Part shown: in pieces, positions 14,585 through 21,788 of the stretch
How the letters are laid out: each line of letters begins with the position of its first letter
Numbering within the stretch: position 1 is the first letter of the stretch
IMG/VR virus record: IMGVR_UViG_3300025137_000164
Location: 1 to 31,666 of that record
Source: a virus
DNA: 31,666 nt
Reading direction: 5' to 3' (one strand)
Made by a program: the position numbers and the translations under genes
The notes under the pieces: generated by a model
Seen by the model: the letters and a program-made list of their open reading frames with translations, nothing else
What the model was told of the DNA's origin: nothing
Databases searched by the model: none

Positions 14585-15597
14585 GTAAATAAATCCATTT
14601 GCTTATCTTCTAAAGAAATGTCTTTAAAATTTAAACTTTTTCTTTTTCTAAAAATAACAATTGGCTCTGCATTCGCTCCCTCTTTTTTCCGCGAAGTCAT
14701 TTCGTAACCAATCACTCCAACCAAATTACACTCTGGTAATTCTTTTAAACAGTGTTCAATCATCGGCATACATATCCTGTTGTAAGTATGATTTGCATAA
14801 CAATCTGAAATGTTAATAGCCATAAAGCCTCCCTGCTGTAAAGACAACCAAGAATGTCCTAGCATGGGAAATAAAAAGCCATCTAACCAATCTTCAAACT
14901 TTTTAAATTTTTTGTGTGACTGTAAATCTCCCTGATATTTCTCAATCTTAAAATACGGAGGAGATGTAAAAACCAAATCAAAAAAGTTATTTTGAGGGCA
15001 GCATACCTCGCTTCCTTTGTACTCAAAAAAAGTTTCCGTGGCACTTTCATACGCTCTTTGCTGCAAAGAATAAGAACTAAAAACCATTGGGTTTACATCT
15101 CGACAATAATATAAATCGCAATTTTCCGTTGCCAAGGCTGCCGAAAGCCGATCACCCCAGCCACCGCAAGGATCATAAATCTTTCGCGCATCAAACAACT
15201 CATAGATACATTTAGCAGCGGAAGGTCTAAACTGACTAGGGATATAACCCCTCATAGTTAAAGCGGATTTATGACTGTCTTTATAATAAATAGAATTTTC
15301 TATGTTTTTCTTTAACTTTCTATCATGCCAAGCTCTTATTGGGCTTGGCGAATTTAAACTATCACATGCCATTCTTGCCTGCCAATGAAAACAATTTGAA
15401 CTTTTATTTCCTACGTTAGATTTTGAAATTACATAATCGAAACAATAAGATTCGTCAATTAAACTTCTGCTTTTCCACTTTTTCCTTATGAACAAGTCTT
15501 TAAAAGATTTTTCTTTTAGCAAGTTAAAATCAATCAATCCATCTTCTTCGCTTGGCTTGCATAAAGGAAACAACGGGTTTCTTTTCTCAAAATTCAT
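14581..15597 (-). CDS. DNA (N4-cytosine or N6-adenine) methyltransferase
   Basis: A 338-aa protein with an S-adenosylmethionine site DPCGGWGDR (142-150, motif I) preceding the catalytic TSPPYF (211-216, motif IV), which is typical of amino-methyltransferases. A later strand GGFMAINISD fits the same fold. Residues 1-115 form an N-terminal domain unlike common modification enzymes; YIPSQFRPSAAKCIYEL just before motif I is probably the motif X region. No restriction partner is visible nearby, so a solitary phage enzyme that protects its DNA from host restriction is likely. Base composition is odd: sampled stretches have about 31% G+C against about 47% in the helicase and polymerase on either side, which suggests recent acquisition. 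The target base and site are unknown. Confidence 0.82.
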   Translation of the reverse strand: MNFEKRNPLFPLCKPSEEDGLIDFNLLKEKSFKDLFIRKKWKSRSLIDESYCFDYVISKSNVGNKSSNCFHWQARMACDSLNSPSPIRAWHDRKLKKNIENSIYYKDSHKSALTMRGYIPSQFRPSAAKCIYELFDARKIYDPCGGWGDRLSAALATENCDLYYCRDVNPMVFSSYSLQQRAYESATETFFEYKGSEVCCPQNNFFDLVFTSPPYFKIEKYQGDLQSHKKFKKFEDWLDGFLFPMLGHSWLSLQQGGFMAINISDCYANHTYNRICMPMIEHCLKELPECNLVGVIGYEMTSRKKEGANAEPIVIFRKRKSLNFKDISLEDKQMDLFT

Positions 15598-15598
15598 T

Positions 15599-17062
15599 TT
15601 AAATTTGAAAACTCCGCAAACCTTTTGGTCGGACCAAGAACAAGTTCTCTTTGCAGCGTGTTAAGCCAACATACCAAACCCTGTTTTCTTCATCGCCACC
15701 CAAAGCCTCAAAAGACTTCCTACCACAATCAGTCAACAACACCACGTTGTCTGCTTCGCCACCCTTAGACTGGTGGATTGTGCTGATGGTTATTCTCGGC
15801 GATGCGCCAAAGACTTGGTTGTTTCGTAAACAGCTTCTCAGATATTCTCTTTCGTCTGGTGGGATCAACCGTAACATATCCATCCAGTCAAGCTTGAGCG
15901 CATCTTTTGGCAAGCCAAAGCTTTCGATGCCATAGTCAGCAGACTTTTTTAACCGATGGTTGATGTTCAAAAACTTCAACAAGTTCTTTGCTTCGTGCAT
16001 AGAAATACGCTCACCCTTTCTCATGTTCTCCCAAGACTCAATCGCTTTGGTTTCATTAGTCGTCGTTGAACTTTTGCCATTGTAAGTATAAGCGTAACCC
16101 TGTTGACGAACGACTTTGACCAACCGACTTAACAGGTATTTACTACGTGCCATCAATAACCAAGTGCCTTGCTTTGATAAGTCAATTTGATTTTCATCAG
16201 CAATGTAATCAACCTTGCCTTCCTCGGTCCTTGGTTTGTATGGCTTGTCGTATCTGTTTTTAATCCTGCCCAATACATCAAGCGCAAGTCGATGTACGCT
16301 TCTTGGGATTCGATAGCTTGTTGATAAGACTTGCTTCTCGTCAGCTTTCATATTTAAAAAGAATGGGAGGTCACTCCCTGCCCATTGGAATATTGACTGG
16401 TCATCATCGCCAGCTAAGTAAACTTCCTTCGCATTTTGTGATAGCTCAATCGCTACTTTGAATTGCAAGGTACTCAAGTCCTGAGCCTCGTCAAAGATTG
16501 CAACGTCTATGTCAAGCGCACCATGCCATGCTTGCAGCATGTCAGTAAAATCATACAACCCATTCTCAACCTTGTAGGCTTTAAGTGCTGCTGAGTATTG
16601 CTTGACCGCGTGAAGCGTTAAATCGTCAGTTGCAGTCATATGATACTGCTCTTCTAACGACCGCATCCCAATACGAGCCAACGCTTCAATCCGAGAACAC
16701 TTGTCTCCTAAACCTTCGCCAGTGTGAACCCCTAAGTCTTCGTCGTAAATACCCCTGAACTCAACACCCAGTGCTTTGCCAAATGCTCGGTAATGTTTGT
16801 TGGTCATTACCTCATCGCGTTTTATTTTCATCTCACGAAACGCAAGAGAGTGCAATGTCCTAAAATATGGGAACATTTCTTCTGGATAGCCAAACTTTTC
16901 AATCGCTCGGTTTCGCGCTTCAATGGTTGCTTTGCGAGTAAAACTAAAATACCCGATGCGATGTGGCTCAATACCTTTGTCTATGCAACTTTCGACGATG
17001 TCGATTAGTGTGGTTGTTTTACCAGTTCCTGGCGGTCCGAGCAACAACTTCACCTTTCTCAT
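15599..17062 (-). CDS. UvrD/Rep-like superfamily 1 DNA helicase
   Basis: A 487-aa ATP-dependent 3'-5' type helicase. Motifs: Walker A GPPGTGKTT (9-17), Ia SFTRKATIEAR (40-50), TLHSLAF (69-75), Walker B IFDEAQD (189-195), motif III LAGDDDQSIFQWAGS (216-230), a motif IV-like STSYRIP (247-253), motif V ITISTIHQSKGGEADNVVLL (424-443) and motif VI WYVGLTRCKENL (463-474). It is shorter than UvrD (about 720 aa), with reduced 1B and 2B subdomains. It is probably the replicative or repair helicase of this phage, since no DnaB-type helicase is present. Start and upstream stop overlap as ATGA, so it is co-translated with the 64-aa protein. Confidence 0.92.
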   Translation of the reverse strand: MRKVKLLLGPPGTGKTTTLIDIVESCIDKGIEPHRIGYFSFTRKATIEARNRAIEKFGYPEEMFPYFRTLHSLAFREMKIKRDEVMTNKHYRAFGKALGVEFRGIYDEDLGVHTGEGLGDKCSRIEALARIGMRSLEEQYHMTATDDLTLHAVKQYSAALKAYKVENGLYDFTDMLQAWHGALDIDVAIFDEAQDLSTLQFKVAIELSQNAKEVYLAGDDDQSIFQWAGSDLPFFLNMKADEKQVLSTSYRIPRSVHRLALDVLGRIKNRYDKPYKPRTEEGKVDYIADENQIDLSKQGTWLLMARSKYLLSRLVKVVRQQGYAYTYNGKSSTTTNETKAIESWENMRKGERISMHEAKNLLKFLNINHRLKKSADYGIESFGLPKDALKLDWMDMLRLIPPDEREYLRSCLRNNQVFGASPRITISTIHQSKGGEADNVVLLTDCGRKSFEALGGDEENRVWYVGLTRCKENLFLVRPKGLRSFQI

Positions 17063-17253
17063 TTCTTGTTAACCACCAAATAGAGAAAAGGCTTCTCACA
17101 AGTCTTAACCCCTTGGACAATGTCTAAAAAATCAGACCGCTTAAAGTCTGGGTCTGCATTCTCAAACACCCTCATCATCTGATCAAACTGCCAAACGCTA
17201 ATTTCAAACCTTTCCTCAGCAATCGCTTTCGCTAATTCTTCGTAACTTATCAT
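17059..17253 (-). CDS. Small hypothetical protein between primase and helicase (64 aa)
   Basis: This encodes 64 aa, mainly helical and acidic (ISYEELAKAIAEERFEISVW), with a C-terminal strand (KPFLYLVVNKK). The start directly abuts the primase stop (no spacer), and its own stop overlaps the helicase start (ATGA). This exact packing between two replication enzymes suggests a cofactor or adaptor, but I recognise no family. Confidence 0.7.
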   Translation of the reverse strand: MISYEELAKAIAEERFEISVWQFDQMMRVFENADPDFKRSDFLDIVQGVKTCEKPFLYLVVNKK

Positions 17254-18774
17254 TTAAAAATCCTCCGTCAAGTTTGTAGGTATCTCAAGGTCCTCGTCCT
17301 GAAAATATTCAGGAGCAGGAACTGACCAAACTTTAATTGGCTTGCCCTTGATTCTAAATGTTTTTCGGTCGCCACCCAACGTCCTAAGCCACGACCAAAC
17401 TTGATGTTGGTTGGTGTACCTGAAACGCCGAGCCTCTAAGTAGATAAACAAGTCTTCGGACCTGAAGTAAACTTTTGCTTCATCGACATCTTGAAATGGC
17501 TTCCCATTCATGATCTCGTCACGGTGTCTTGCTTGAACTTTTCCTGTTAAAAATGCGTCGAGTGCTTTCTCAAACTGACCTTCGGGAGAAGCGTCATCTG
17601 GATCAATCACCACCTCCACCGACTGTAACAAGGTATTGATTCTTTGTTCCCAAGCTTGTGCAGGCATTGCGCTCGGACACTTGTTTAGCTTCTCAACACA
17701 GATCTTTTGTAACTGCCGTTGATCTAAAAGTTGTGCGGTGGTTATCTCAATTCGCTCACCTTGTATCTCAATGTACCACCTGACCGAGCTTTTGTTCTCA
17801 GTCTCATACTTTGTGATTGCATCAATCTCAAGACTCGCACCACCACCAAATCCTCCAATGCCAAACTCACGTTTCATGCACTTGGACTTTTCGCAATAGT
17901 TACAAATCGGTGATTGCTTACAAGTGTAAGCATAATCTTTCTTGGCAACAGACTTAGCTAACGCATTGACCTCACCACTTGGTAGCGGAGAGTCTAATGA
18001 CTCGTAGTTGAACTTCATCAAGTCTTCTTGCCAATCATCGGGATTCTTTTTGCGGTAGTACACACCGACGTTAAAAAGCGAGATGTTCCTACCGCCTTCA
18101 GGAAAACCAATTGTTGAAATGTGTTGCAAACATGGCGGTCCGTCCTCAAAAGCTGAGTCCAAATCCACGGTAAAATCTTCTAGTTGTTCTGGCGTGACTC
18201 GTTTTGACTTAGCAAGGTCAACAAACTCGGCAAGGTTTAACTTGTTGCCGTGGTGGATTGCATATCTCTCGGACTTATCACCCGCCCAGTAACACAGGTT
18301 AATCCAGTTGCCTCGGTCTTTATCGTTTGCTCTCGATGTTTGCTTAGGGAATATTTCTACGCCACCATAGCCCAGCGACGCTGCAAACTCATTCAGCTTT
18401 AGCACCATATCTCTTGCACCAATCGCAGGTTCGCAGAACAAATACAGATGTGCGCCACCTGACTTACTTCGACACATTACAAGCGGAGTGTCTCGGACTT
18501 TTTTCTCCAAAGACTCAAGCGTTTCTGAAAGCTTCACCTCGCCACGGATATCAATATCAATCACACCAAAGTTACACTTATTGTCTTGCTTTAATGGAAT
18601 AATACCGAGTATGTACTCTCCACCTGACAAATGTTTGTTGAAGTGTTCTTCGGTAGCAGGTTCTGAGATCGTGACGGCACGACCAGAAACTTTACCATCC
18701 TGTTCTTCTTTCTGGACTCGAAATTGTCCGTGGGCTAATTCATAACCCGAGAATAATTCAATAAAATCTTGCAC
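17254..18774 (-). CDS. Archaeo-eukaryotic-type (AEP) primase or primase-polymerase with a four-cysteine motif
   Basis: A 506-aa protein that should make primers for the family C polymerase. AEP motifs: FGVIDIDIRG with metal ligands D73 and D75, SGGAHLYLF with H109, and VEIFPK with E140. After the catalytic domain, residues 285-299 carry C-x5-C-x2-C-x4-C (C285, C291, C294, C299) followed by REFGIG, a layout seen in phage and TOTE-type primases and expected to bind zinc or an iron-sulfur cluster. The C-terminal 190 residues have a helical region and a possible winged-helix segment (YTNQHQVWSWLRTLGG). The start is GTG, fixed by AGAAAGGAAA at 18779-18788. No helicase domain is fused; helicases are encoded separately. 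Confidence 0.87.
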   Translation of the reverse strand: MQDFIELFSGYELAHGQFRVQKEEQDGKVSGRAVTISEPATEEHFNKHLSGGEYILGIIPLKQDNKCNFGVIDIDIRGEVKLSETLESLEKKVRDTPLVMCRSKSGGAHLYLFCEPAIGARDMVLKLNEFAASLGYGGVEIFPKQTSRANDKDRGNWINLCYWAGDKSERYAIHHGNKLNLAEFVDLAKSKRVTPEQLEDFTVDLDSAFEDGPPCLQHISTIGFPEGGRNISLFNVGVYYRKKNPDDWQEDLMKFNYESLDSPLPSGEVNALAKSVAKKDYAYTCKQSPICNYCEKSKCMKREFGIGGFGGGASLEIDAITKYETENKSSVRWYIEIQGERIEITTAQLLDQRQLQKICVEKLNKCPSAMPAQAWEQRINTLLQSVEVVIDPDDASPEGQFEKALDAFLTGKVQARHRDEIMNGKPFQDVDEAKVYFRSEDLFIYLEARRFRYTNQHQVWSWLRTLGGDRKTFRIKGKPIKVWSVPAPEYFQDEDLEIPTNLTEDF

Positions 18775-18858
18775 GATATTTCCTTTCTGAAAGATGCCGA
18801 GGAACGGAGATTACACAACCTACAACCACTTATGATATCCCCGCCCCCCAGCCGTGAC

Positions 18859-19638
18859 TTACATTACGTCTTCGGAAGCTTTAGCAGCACCTTGCTTTAT
18901 ATCCTCGCGTAAAGCTTTTGCTTTCATGTAAATCTCACCACCGTTCGGCAAGTTGGCAACCACTCCACCAGAGTTTGCGTCGAACATTGGAGCAACTTTA
19001 TAAATGAAACTCGTTCCCTCATCCCACTTTTTAGGTTGAGTCGTCAGGGTATACGCATTCCAAAAACTGGCAGGATTAAATGTCTCACCTTTATTTTTTG
19101 GATGCGGAACTCTGAGCCTTGCCATCATCATGTTAAATTGTTTCGATGAAGTTAAGTTAGTCTTGCTCATACCTAACACCGCAGGATTCGCACCTGCGTC
19201 ATCGACTAACAGCCCATAATAATTGCCAGTCTCTCGGATCAAGTTGCCGTTGTCGACAGGAAACTCATACGTTTTACCAACGTGCTTGCCACCATCCACC
19301 ACAGATAAATCTGTACCGTGGTCACGCTCAAATTTCTTGCCGTCGTTTCCATACTCGACCCAAGTTCGTTCATAATACGCAGGAACAAAAGTTATGCCCT
19401 TTTCTCCATCGTAGATTGTTTGAGATGCAGACTCTAAAATCTTACCTGCCTCAGCCCCTTCGATGTAATCGTCGCCACTTTTTTGTACGGCGTTAGACAT
19501 CTGTTGTAATAAGTAGACCCGTGGTATTTGAAAACTGTCTGCGGTCATGTTCTCCGCAGCAGTGTCAGCGTCCTCAAGGAACACGCTGTTATCAAAAGCC
19601 ACAACATCTGTTTTCTCTTTTTTCGCTATTTCATTCAT
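18859..19638 (-). CDS. Conserved phage replication-associated protein, possibly ssDNA-binding
   Basis: A 259-aa protein. I chose ATG 19638 (MNEIAKKEKTDVV) because AAGGTG lies 6 nt upstream; an in-frame start farther up would overlap the previous gene. Typical blocks are QIPRVYLLQQMSNAVQKSGD, EGAEAGKILESASQTIYDGE, FVPAYYERTWVEY and SSKQFNMMMARLRVP. I know this as a family encoded by many phages next to primase or recombination genes. A single-stranded DNA-binding role fits the mixed beta content and position and would fill an otherwise missing function, but that is inference. The gap to the primase gene (84 nt) contains only the primase ribosome binding site. Confidence 0.7.
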   Translation of the reverse strand: MNEIAKKEKTDVVAFDNSVFLEDADTAAENMTADSFQIPRVYLLQQMSNAVQKSGDDYIEGAEAGKILESASQTIYDGEKGITFVPAYYERTWVEYGNDGKKFERDHGTDLSVVDGGKHVGKTYEFPVDNGNLIRETGNYYGLLVDDAGANPAVLGMSKTNLTSSKQFNMMMARLRVPHPKNKGETFNPASFWNAYTLTTQPKKWDEGTSFIYKVAPMFDANSGGVVANLPNGGEIYMKAKALREDIKQGAAKASEDVM

Positions 19639-19648
19639 ATCATTCACC

Positions 19649-20236
19649 TTATTTAATAATAGTTTTTTTGCCTTCATGTACATTTAGAAGGTCGATTGGT
19701 ACATATTTCCCATCCGCTAGGCGTTCTTTTACGAAGGCTTCAAGCGTTTTGGGATGTACATTAACAGTTCGTTTTGGATTCAAACCTGAACCTTCAAGCT
19801 CTTTGCAAAGCTCGTTGACTTCAGAGTCCTGACCCTTCCCGAACTGGATCTCGACAGCGTTCTTAATCAGCGAGTCAGCGTTTGCTTCTCTCAACCAATT
19901 TAGAGCGTCGTCTTTTTGTTGGCGAAGTATTCCCTGTCTGTCACCTTTAGCACGTTCAATCGTGCCATCAGCAGGAATATTTGCGCGAACAAAATCTTTC
20001 ACGATAAGTTGCTTGCCGTCAGATAGATCCCAAGAAGTTTGCCCAACACTCGCTAAAGCTTCAGGCAATTCTTGTTCGGACAATATCCGCAGTTCTGCTT
20101 TCTTATCTTTCAAATTCTTTTCTAACAACACAACCTCGGCTTCCAGATCTTGTAACCGATTTGCCATCTCGTTTATTTCATTCAGGTCCGTGACATCTGC
20201 ATTGGCATCAGCCAGATAATCTATGTTGGAGTTCAT
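19649..20236 (-). CDS. Conserved phage protein with N-terminal coiled coil, unknown function
   Basis: This encodes 195 aa from ATG 20236, which overlaps the preceding stop as ATGA; an upstream in-frame ATG would overlap further and is less likely. Residues about 15-60 form a coiled coil (LQDLEAEVVLLEKNLKDKKA). The rest carries the family pattern LPEALASVGQTSWDLSDG, ALNWLREANADSLIKNAVEI, VHPKTLEAFVKERL and YVPIDLLNVHEGKKTIIK. I recognise it as common in phages, usually adjacent to the gene that follows here, so the two proteins probably work together in replication or recombination. It does not carry the motifs of a nuclease or recombinase. Confidence 0.7.
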   Translation of the reverse strand: MNSNIDYLADANADVTDLNEINEMANRLQDLEAEVVLLEKNLKDKKAELRILSEQELPEALASVGQTSWDLSDGKQLIVKDFVRANIPADGTIERAKGDRQGILRQQKDDALNWLREANADSLIKNAVEIQFGKGQDSEVNELCKELEGSGLNPKRTVNVHPKTLEAFVKERLADGKYVPIDLLNVHEGKKTIIK

Positions 20237-20589
20237 GACCGCATCTCCAAAGTACATGGCATGTACCAACCTTTACGTCGGTCACGATGCGTATCAAAGT
20301 TTCTCTCCCATCGCAAGATACTTACTTTAGGGGAAACTTGTGACGCTGCCATGCAAGCAATCATCACTGCGGTTGGATCTCCACCGCCTGCCCACAGCAA
20401 ATAGTCATCTTCACTGAAGTCTTTTAATATCTTCTTCGCTTTGTGAATTGCGGGAGCTGGTGAAAACTGTGGTTGCTCGGAAGGCTCAAAGATAATCTCC
20501 AACTCACCATACTTGGCAGCATCAGATAAATCAGGAGTCCATCCAAACTTGTTTTGTGTCGGTCGTTGTACGACGTAAACGGTAGCCAT
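20233..20589 (-). CDS. Conserved small phage early protein, unknown function
   Basis: This encodes 118 aa. It starts ATVYVVQRPTQNKFGW, has a central FSPAPAIHKAKKILKDFSED, then DDYLLWAGGGDPTAVMIACM, and ends with a strand (VSILRWERNFD). This pattern (TVYVVQ at the start, DDYLL.GDP..I..A in the middle) is widespread in phage early regions; no function is established to my knowledge. AGAAAGGAAA at 20596-20605 gives it a strong start. Its stop overlaps the next gene as ATGA. It may be the first efficiently translated gene of the leftward operon. Confidence 0.75.
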   Translation of the reverse strand: MATVYVVQRPTQNKFGWTPDLSDAAKYGELEIIFEPSEQPQFSPAPAIHKAKKILKDFSEDDYLLWAGGGDPTAVMIACMAASQVSPKVSILRWERNFDTHRDRRKGWYMPCTLEMRS

Positions 20590-20654
20590 TTTATTTTTCC
20601 TTTCTAACTTTCTTGAGGTCGAACTAAAAAGTATGCGCCTCGTTCTTCAAACTG

Positions 20655-20894
20655 TCAACAAAAAAATTGTTCTGTCTCCTCGTCGTCGAACGTGCTGGAT
20701 GCAAGAGCTATACTTATTACCGCTAACATTGCCTCCATCGTTGGTGCTTCATCCCGCAAGTCTCGCAAGACAACGGCAAGTACCCCTGCATAAATTGCGC
20801 CTTTGCTTACGTCATCGTTTTCAAATAGCGCATCAAGCATCGTCTCGGTTGCTTCTTTCGCAGCTTGTAATTCAAAATCCATTTGATTAATCAT
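20655..20894 (-). CDS. First gene of the leftward operon, small acidic helical protein (79 aa)
   Basis: The predicted product is 79 aa, rich in Ala and acidic residues (LQAAKEATETMLDALFENDD) with a hydrophobic central helix (GAIYAGVLAVVLRDL). No Shine-Dalgarno site precedes either ATG 20894 or the second ATG at 20882. A TATAAT box at 20902-20907 on the minus strand would place transcription start right at the first ATG, so the message may be leaderless. The family is not recognised. Its position at the head of the replication operon suggests an early regulator, which is speculation. Confidence 0.55.
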   Translation of the reverse strand: MINQMDFELQAAKEATETMLDALFENDDVSKGAIYAGVLAVVLRDLRDEAPTMEAMLAVISIALASSTFDDEETEQFFC

Positions 20895-20901
20895 GTTTTG
20901 T

Positions 20902-20907
20902 ATTATA
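20902..20907 (-). promoter_or_regulatory. Candidate -10 box of the leftward replication operon
   Basis: On the minus strand TATAAT occupies 20907-20902, with an A/T-rich stretch but no good -35 hexamer at 16-18 bp (the position falls in a run of T). Transcription would begin near 20895. The weak -35 suggests activator dependence or help from the adjacent A-tract. Confidence 0.45.
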
Positions 20908-20956
20908 GAGGAATATATTTAAGAAAAAAAATAAATTTTTAAATCTCATAAAGTTC

Positions 20957-21067
20957 GGTTACGCGGTTACAAACACAAAAAAATAATTAAAAAAGAATGG
21001 GTTATGAATGTTACCGTTTGCCAATTCTAGCGGTAACCGTTACCAAAGTTTGGTAACATTGGGTTAC
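20957..21067. repeat. Cluster of seven GGTWAC sites; candidate replication origin or operator
   Basis: GGTTAC occurs at 20957-20962, 20965-20970 and 21062-21067. GGTAAC or its complement GTTACC occurs at 21010-21015, 21032-21037, 21039-21044 and 21052-21057. The pair at 21032-21044 forms a 13-nt perfect palindrome around one central base, and 21039-21057 is a second inverted repeat with a 7-nt spacer. An AT-rich tract (20911-20945) lies on one side. The cluster separates the divergent operons, so it could be an iteron-type origin, a binding array for an early regulator, or both. Confidence 0.6.
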
Positions 21068-21118
21068 TTTTGTTTGAGAAGCGTTGTAAGTTATTGATAA
21101 TAAAGGTAAACAAAAGAG

Positions 21119-21146
21119 TTGCATCTTTCTGTGAGATAGGTATAAT
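21119..21146 (+). promoter_or_regulatory. Sigma70-like promoter for the rightward genes from 21190
   Basis: TTGCAT (21119-21124), a 16-bp spacer, then TATAAT (21141-21146). The -10 lies 49 nt before ATG 21190, against 50 nt in the promoter at 9061-9088. The leaders share a TGTTGAA element and the stretch CTGAGAAAGGAAAGTAA. There is no extended -10 here. It may also feed the late genes downstream, since I see no clear promoter before the terminase genes. Confidence 0.75.
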
Positions 21147-21189
21147 TAATGGTGTTGAAGATATTCATTAACTGAGAAAGGAAAGTAAA

Positions 21190-21735
21190 ATGGAAAACGT
21201 AGTAAGAAAATACGCGGTAAAACTTGAAGAAGAAATTGTCAATCAAGAAGACCCTGATTATTTGCATGGTGCAACTAATTACAAAGGTTATGATTGGTTG
21301 GACACCAAGGTCATATCAACTGGTTCTGAGTTCGACACCAAGGAAGATGCAATTGCTTTCGCAAAAGATTGCATGAGCAAGGTGAAGGAAGAAGACCGAC
21401 GTAACTATGAAATTGAAGAAGTCAATTATGGTTATGCAAATTGCTACGGATATACTGATGTCAATCCGTTTGAGATAGTAAGAATTGTTTCAGACAAAAC
21501 GATTGAAGTCAGAGAGATGAAGGCTAAAGAATTACCTTGGAAGCGTGACTTTCATGCTGGCGGGTTCTTCGGTCACACTTCTAATCAAAGAGATCAAAAG
21601 TGGGAGATCACTAGCATCGAAGAAGCAACTCCTTTTAGGATTCGCAAAAGCAAATACGGTCAATGGAAATCTGCTGGGGGTAGTCGTTTCGGTTTAGCTG
21701 AAAAGCCTAGAAAGTTCTACGACTACAACTTCTAA
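21190..21735 (+). CDS. Conserved hypothetical early protein with a C-terminal phage domain
   Basis: This encodes 181 aa. The N-terminal half is charged and acidic (KLEEEIVNQEDPDYLHG) with a Tyr-rich stretch (YGYANCYGYTDVNPF). The C-terminal half (about 95-181) has a conserved-looking pattern: FEIVRIVSDKTIEVREM, then HAGGFFGHTSNQRDQKWEI, then a C-terminus ending in KFYDYNF. I recognise this half from phage and bacterial hypothetical proteins; it looks like a small beta domain, function unknown. It is the first gene behind the promoter at 21119 with a strong AGAAAGGAAA site. A GC-rich hairpin follows its stop. Confidence 0.7.
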   Translation: MENVVRKYAVKLEEEIVNQEDPDYLHGATNYKGYDWLDTKVISTGSEFDTKEDAIAFAKDCMSKVKEEDRRNYEIEEVNYGYANCYGYTDVNPFEIVRIVSDKTIEVREMKAKELPWKRDFHAGGFFGHTSNQRDQKWEITSIEEATPFRIRKSKYGQWKSAGGSRFGLAEKPRKFYDYNF

Positions 21736-21750
21736 CCTAGTATACTAAAC

Positions 21751-21766
21751 GGGGGCGCAAGCCCCC
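21751..21766 (+). other. Very stable GC hairpin with a GCAA tetraloop between two early genes
   Basis: GGGGGC (21751-21756), loop GCAA, then GCCCCC (21761-21766). A GNRA tetraloop closed by C-G makes this exceptionally stable as RNA. No T-run follows, so it is more likely an mRNA 3'-end protector, a processing site or a partial attenuator than a full terminator. It is followed 7 nt later by the ribosome binding site of the 21789 gene. Confidence 0.65.
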
Positions 21767-21788
21767 TCAATTAAGAAAGGAAAGTAAT

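Noticed and set aside
18775-18858. Possible small gene or RNA in the 84-nt gap after the 18859 gene
   Set aside because: I see only the primase ribosome binding site and an unstructured C-rich run; there is no supported reading frame or hairpin.
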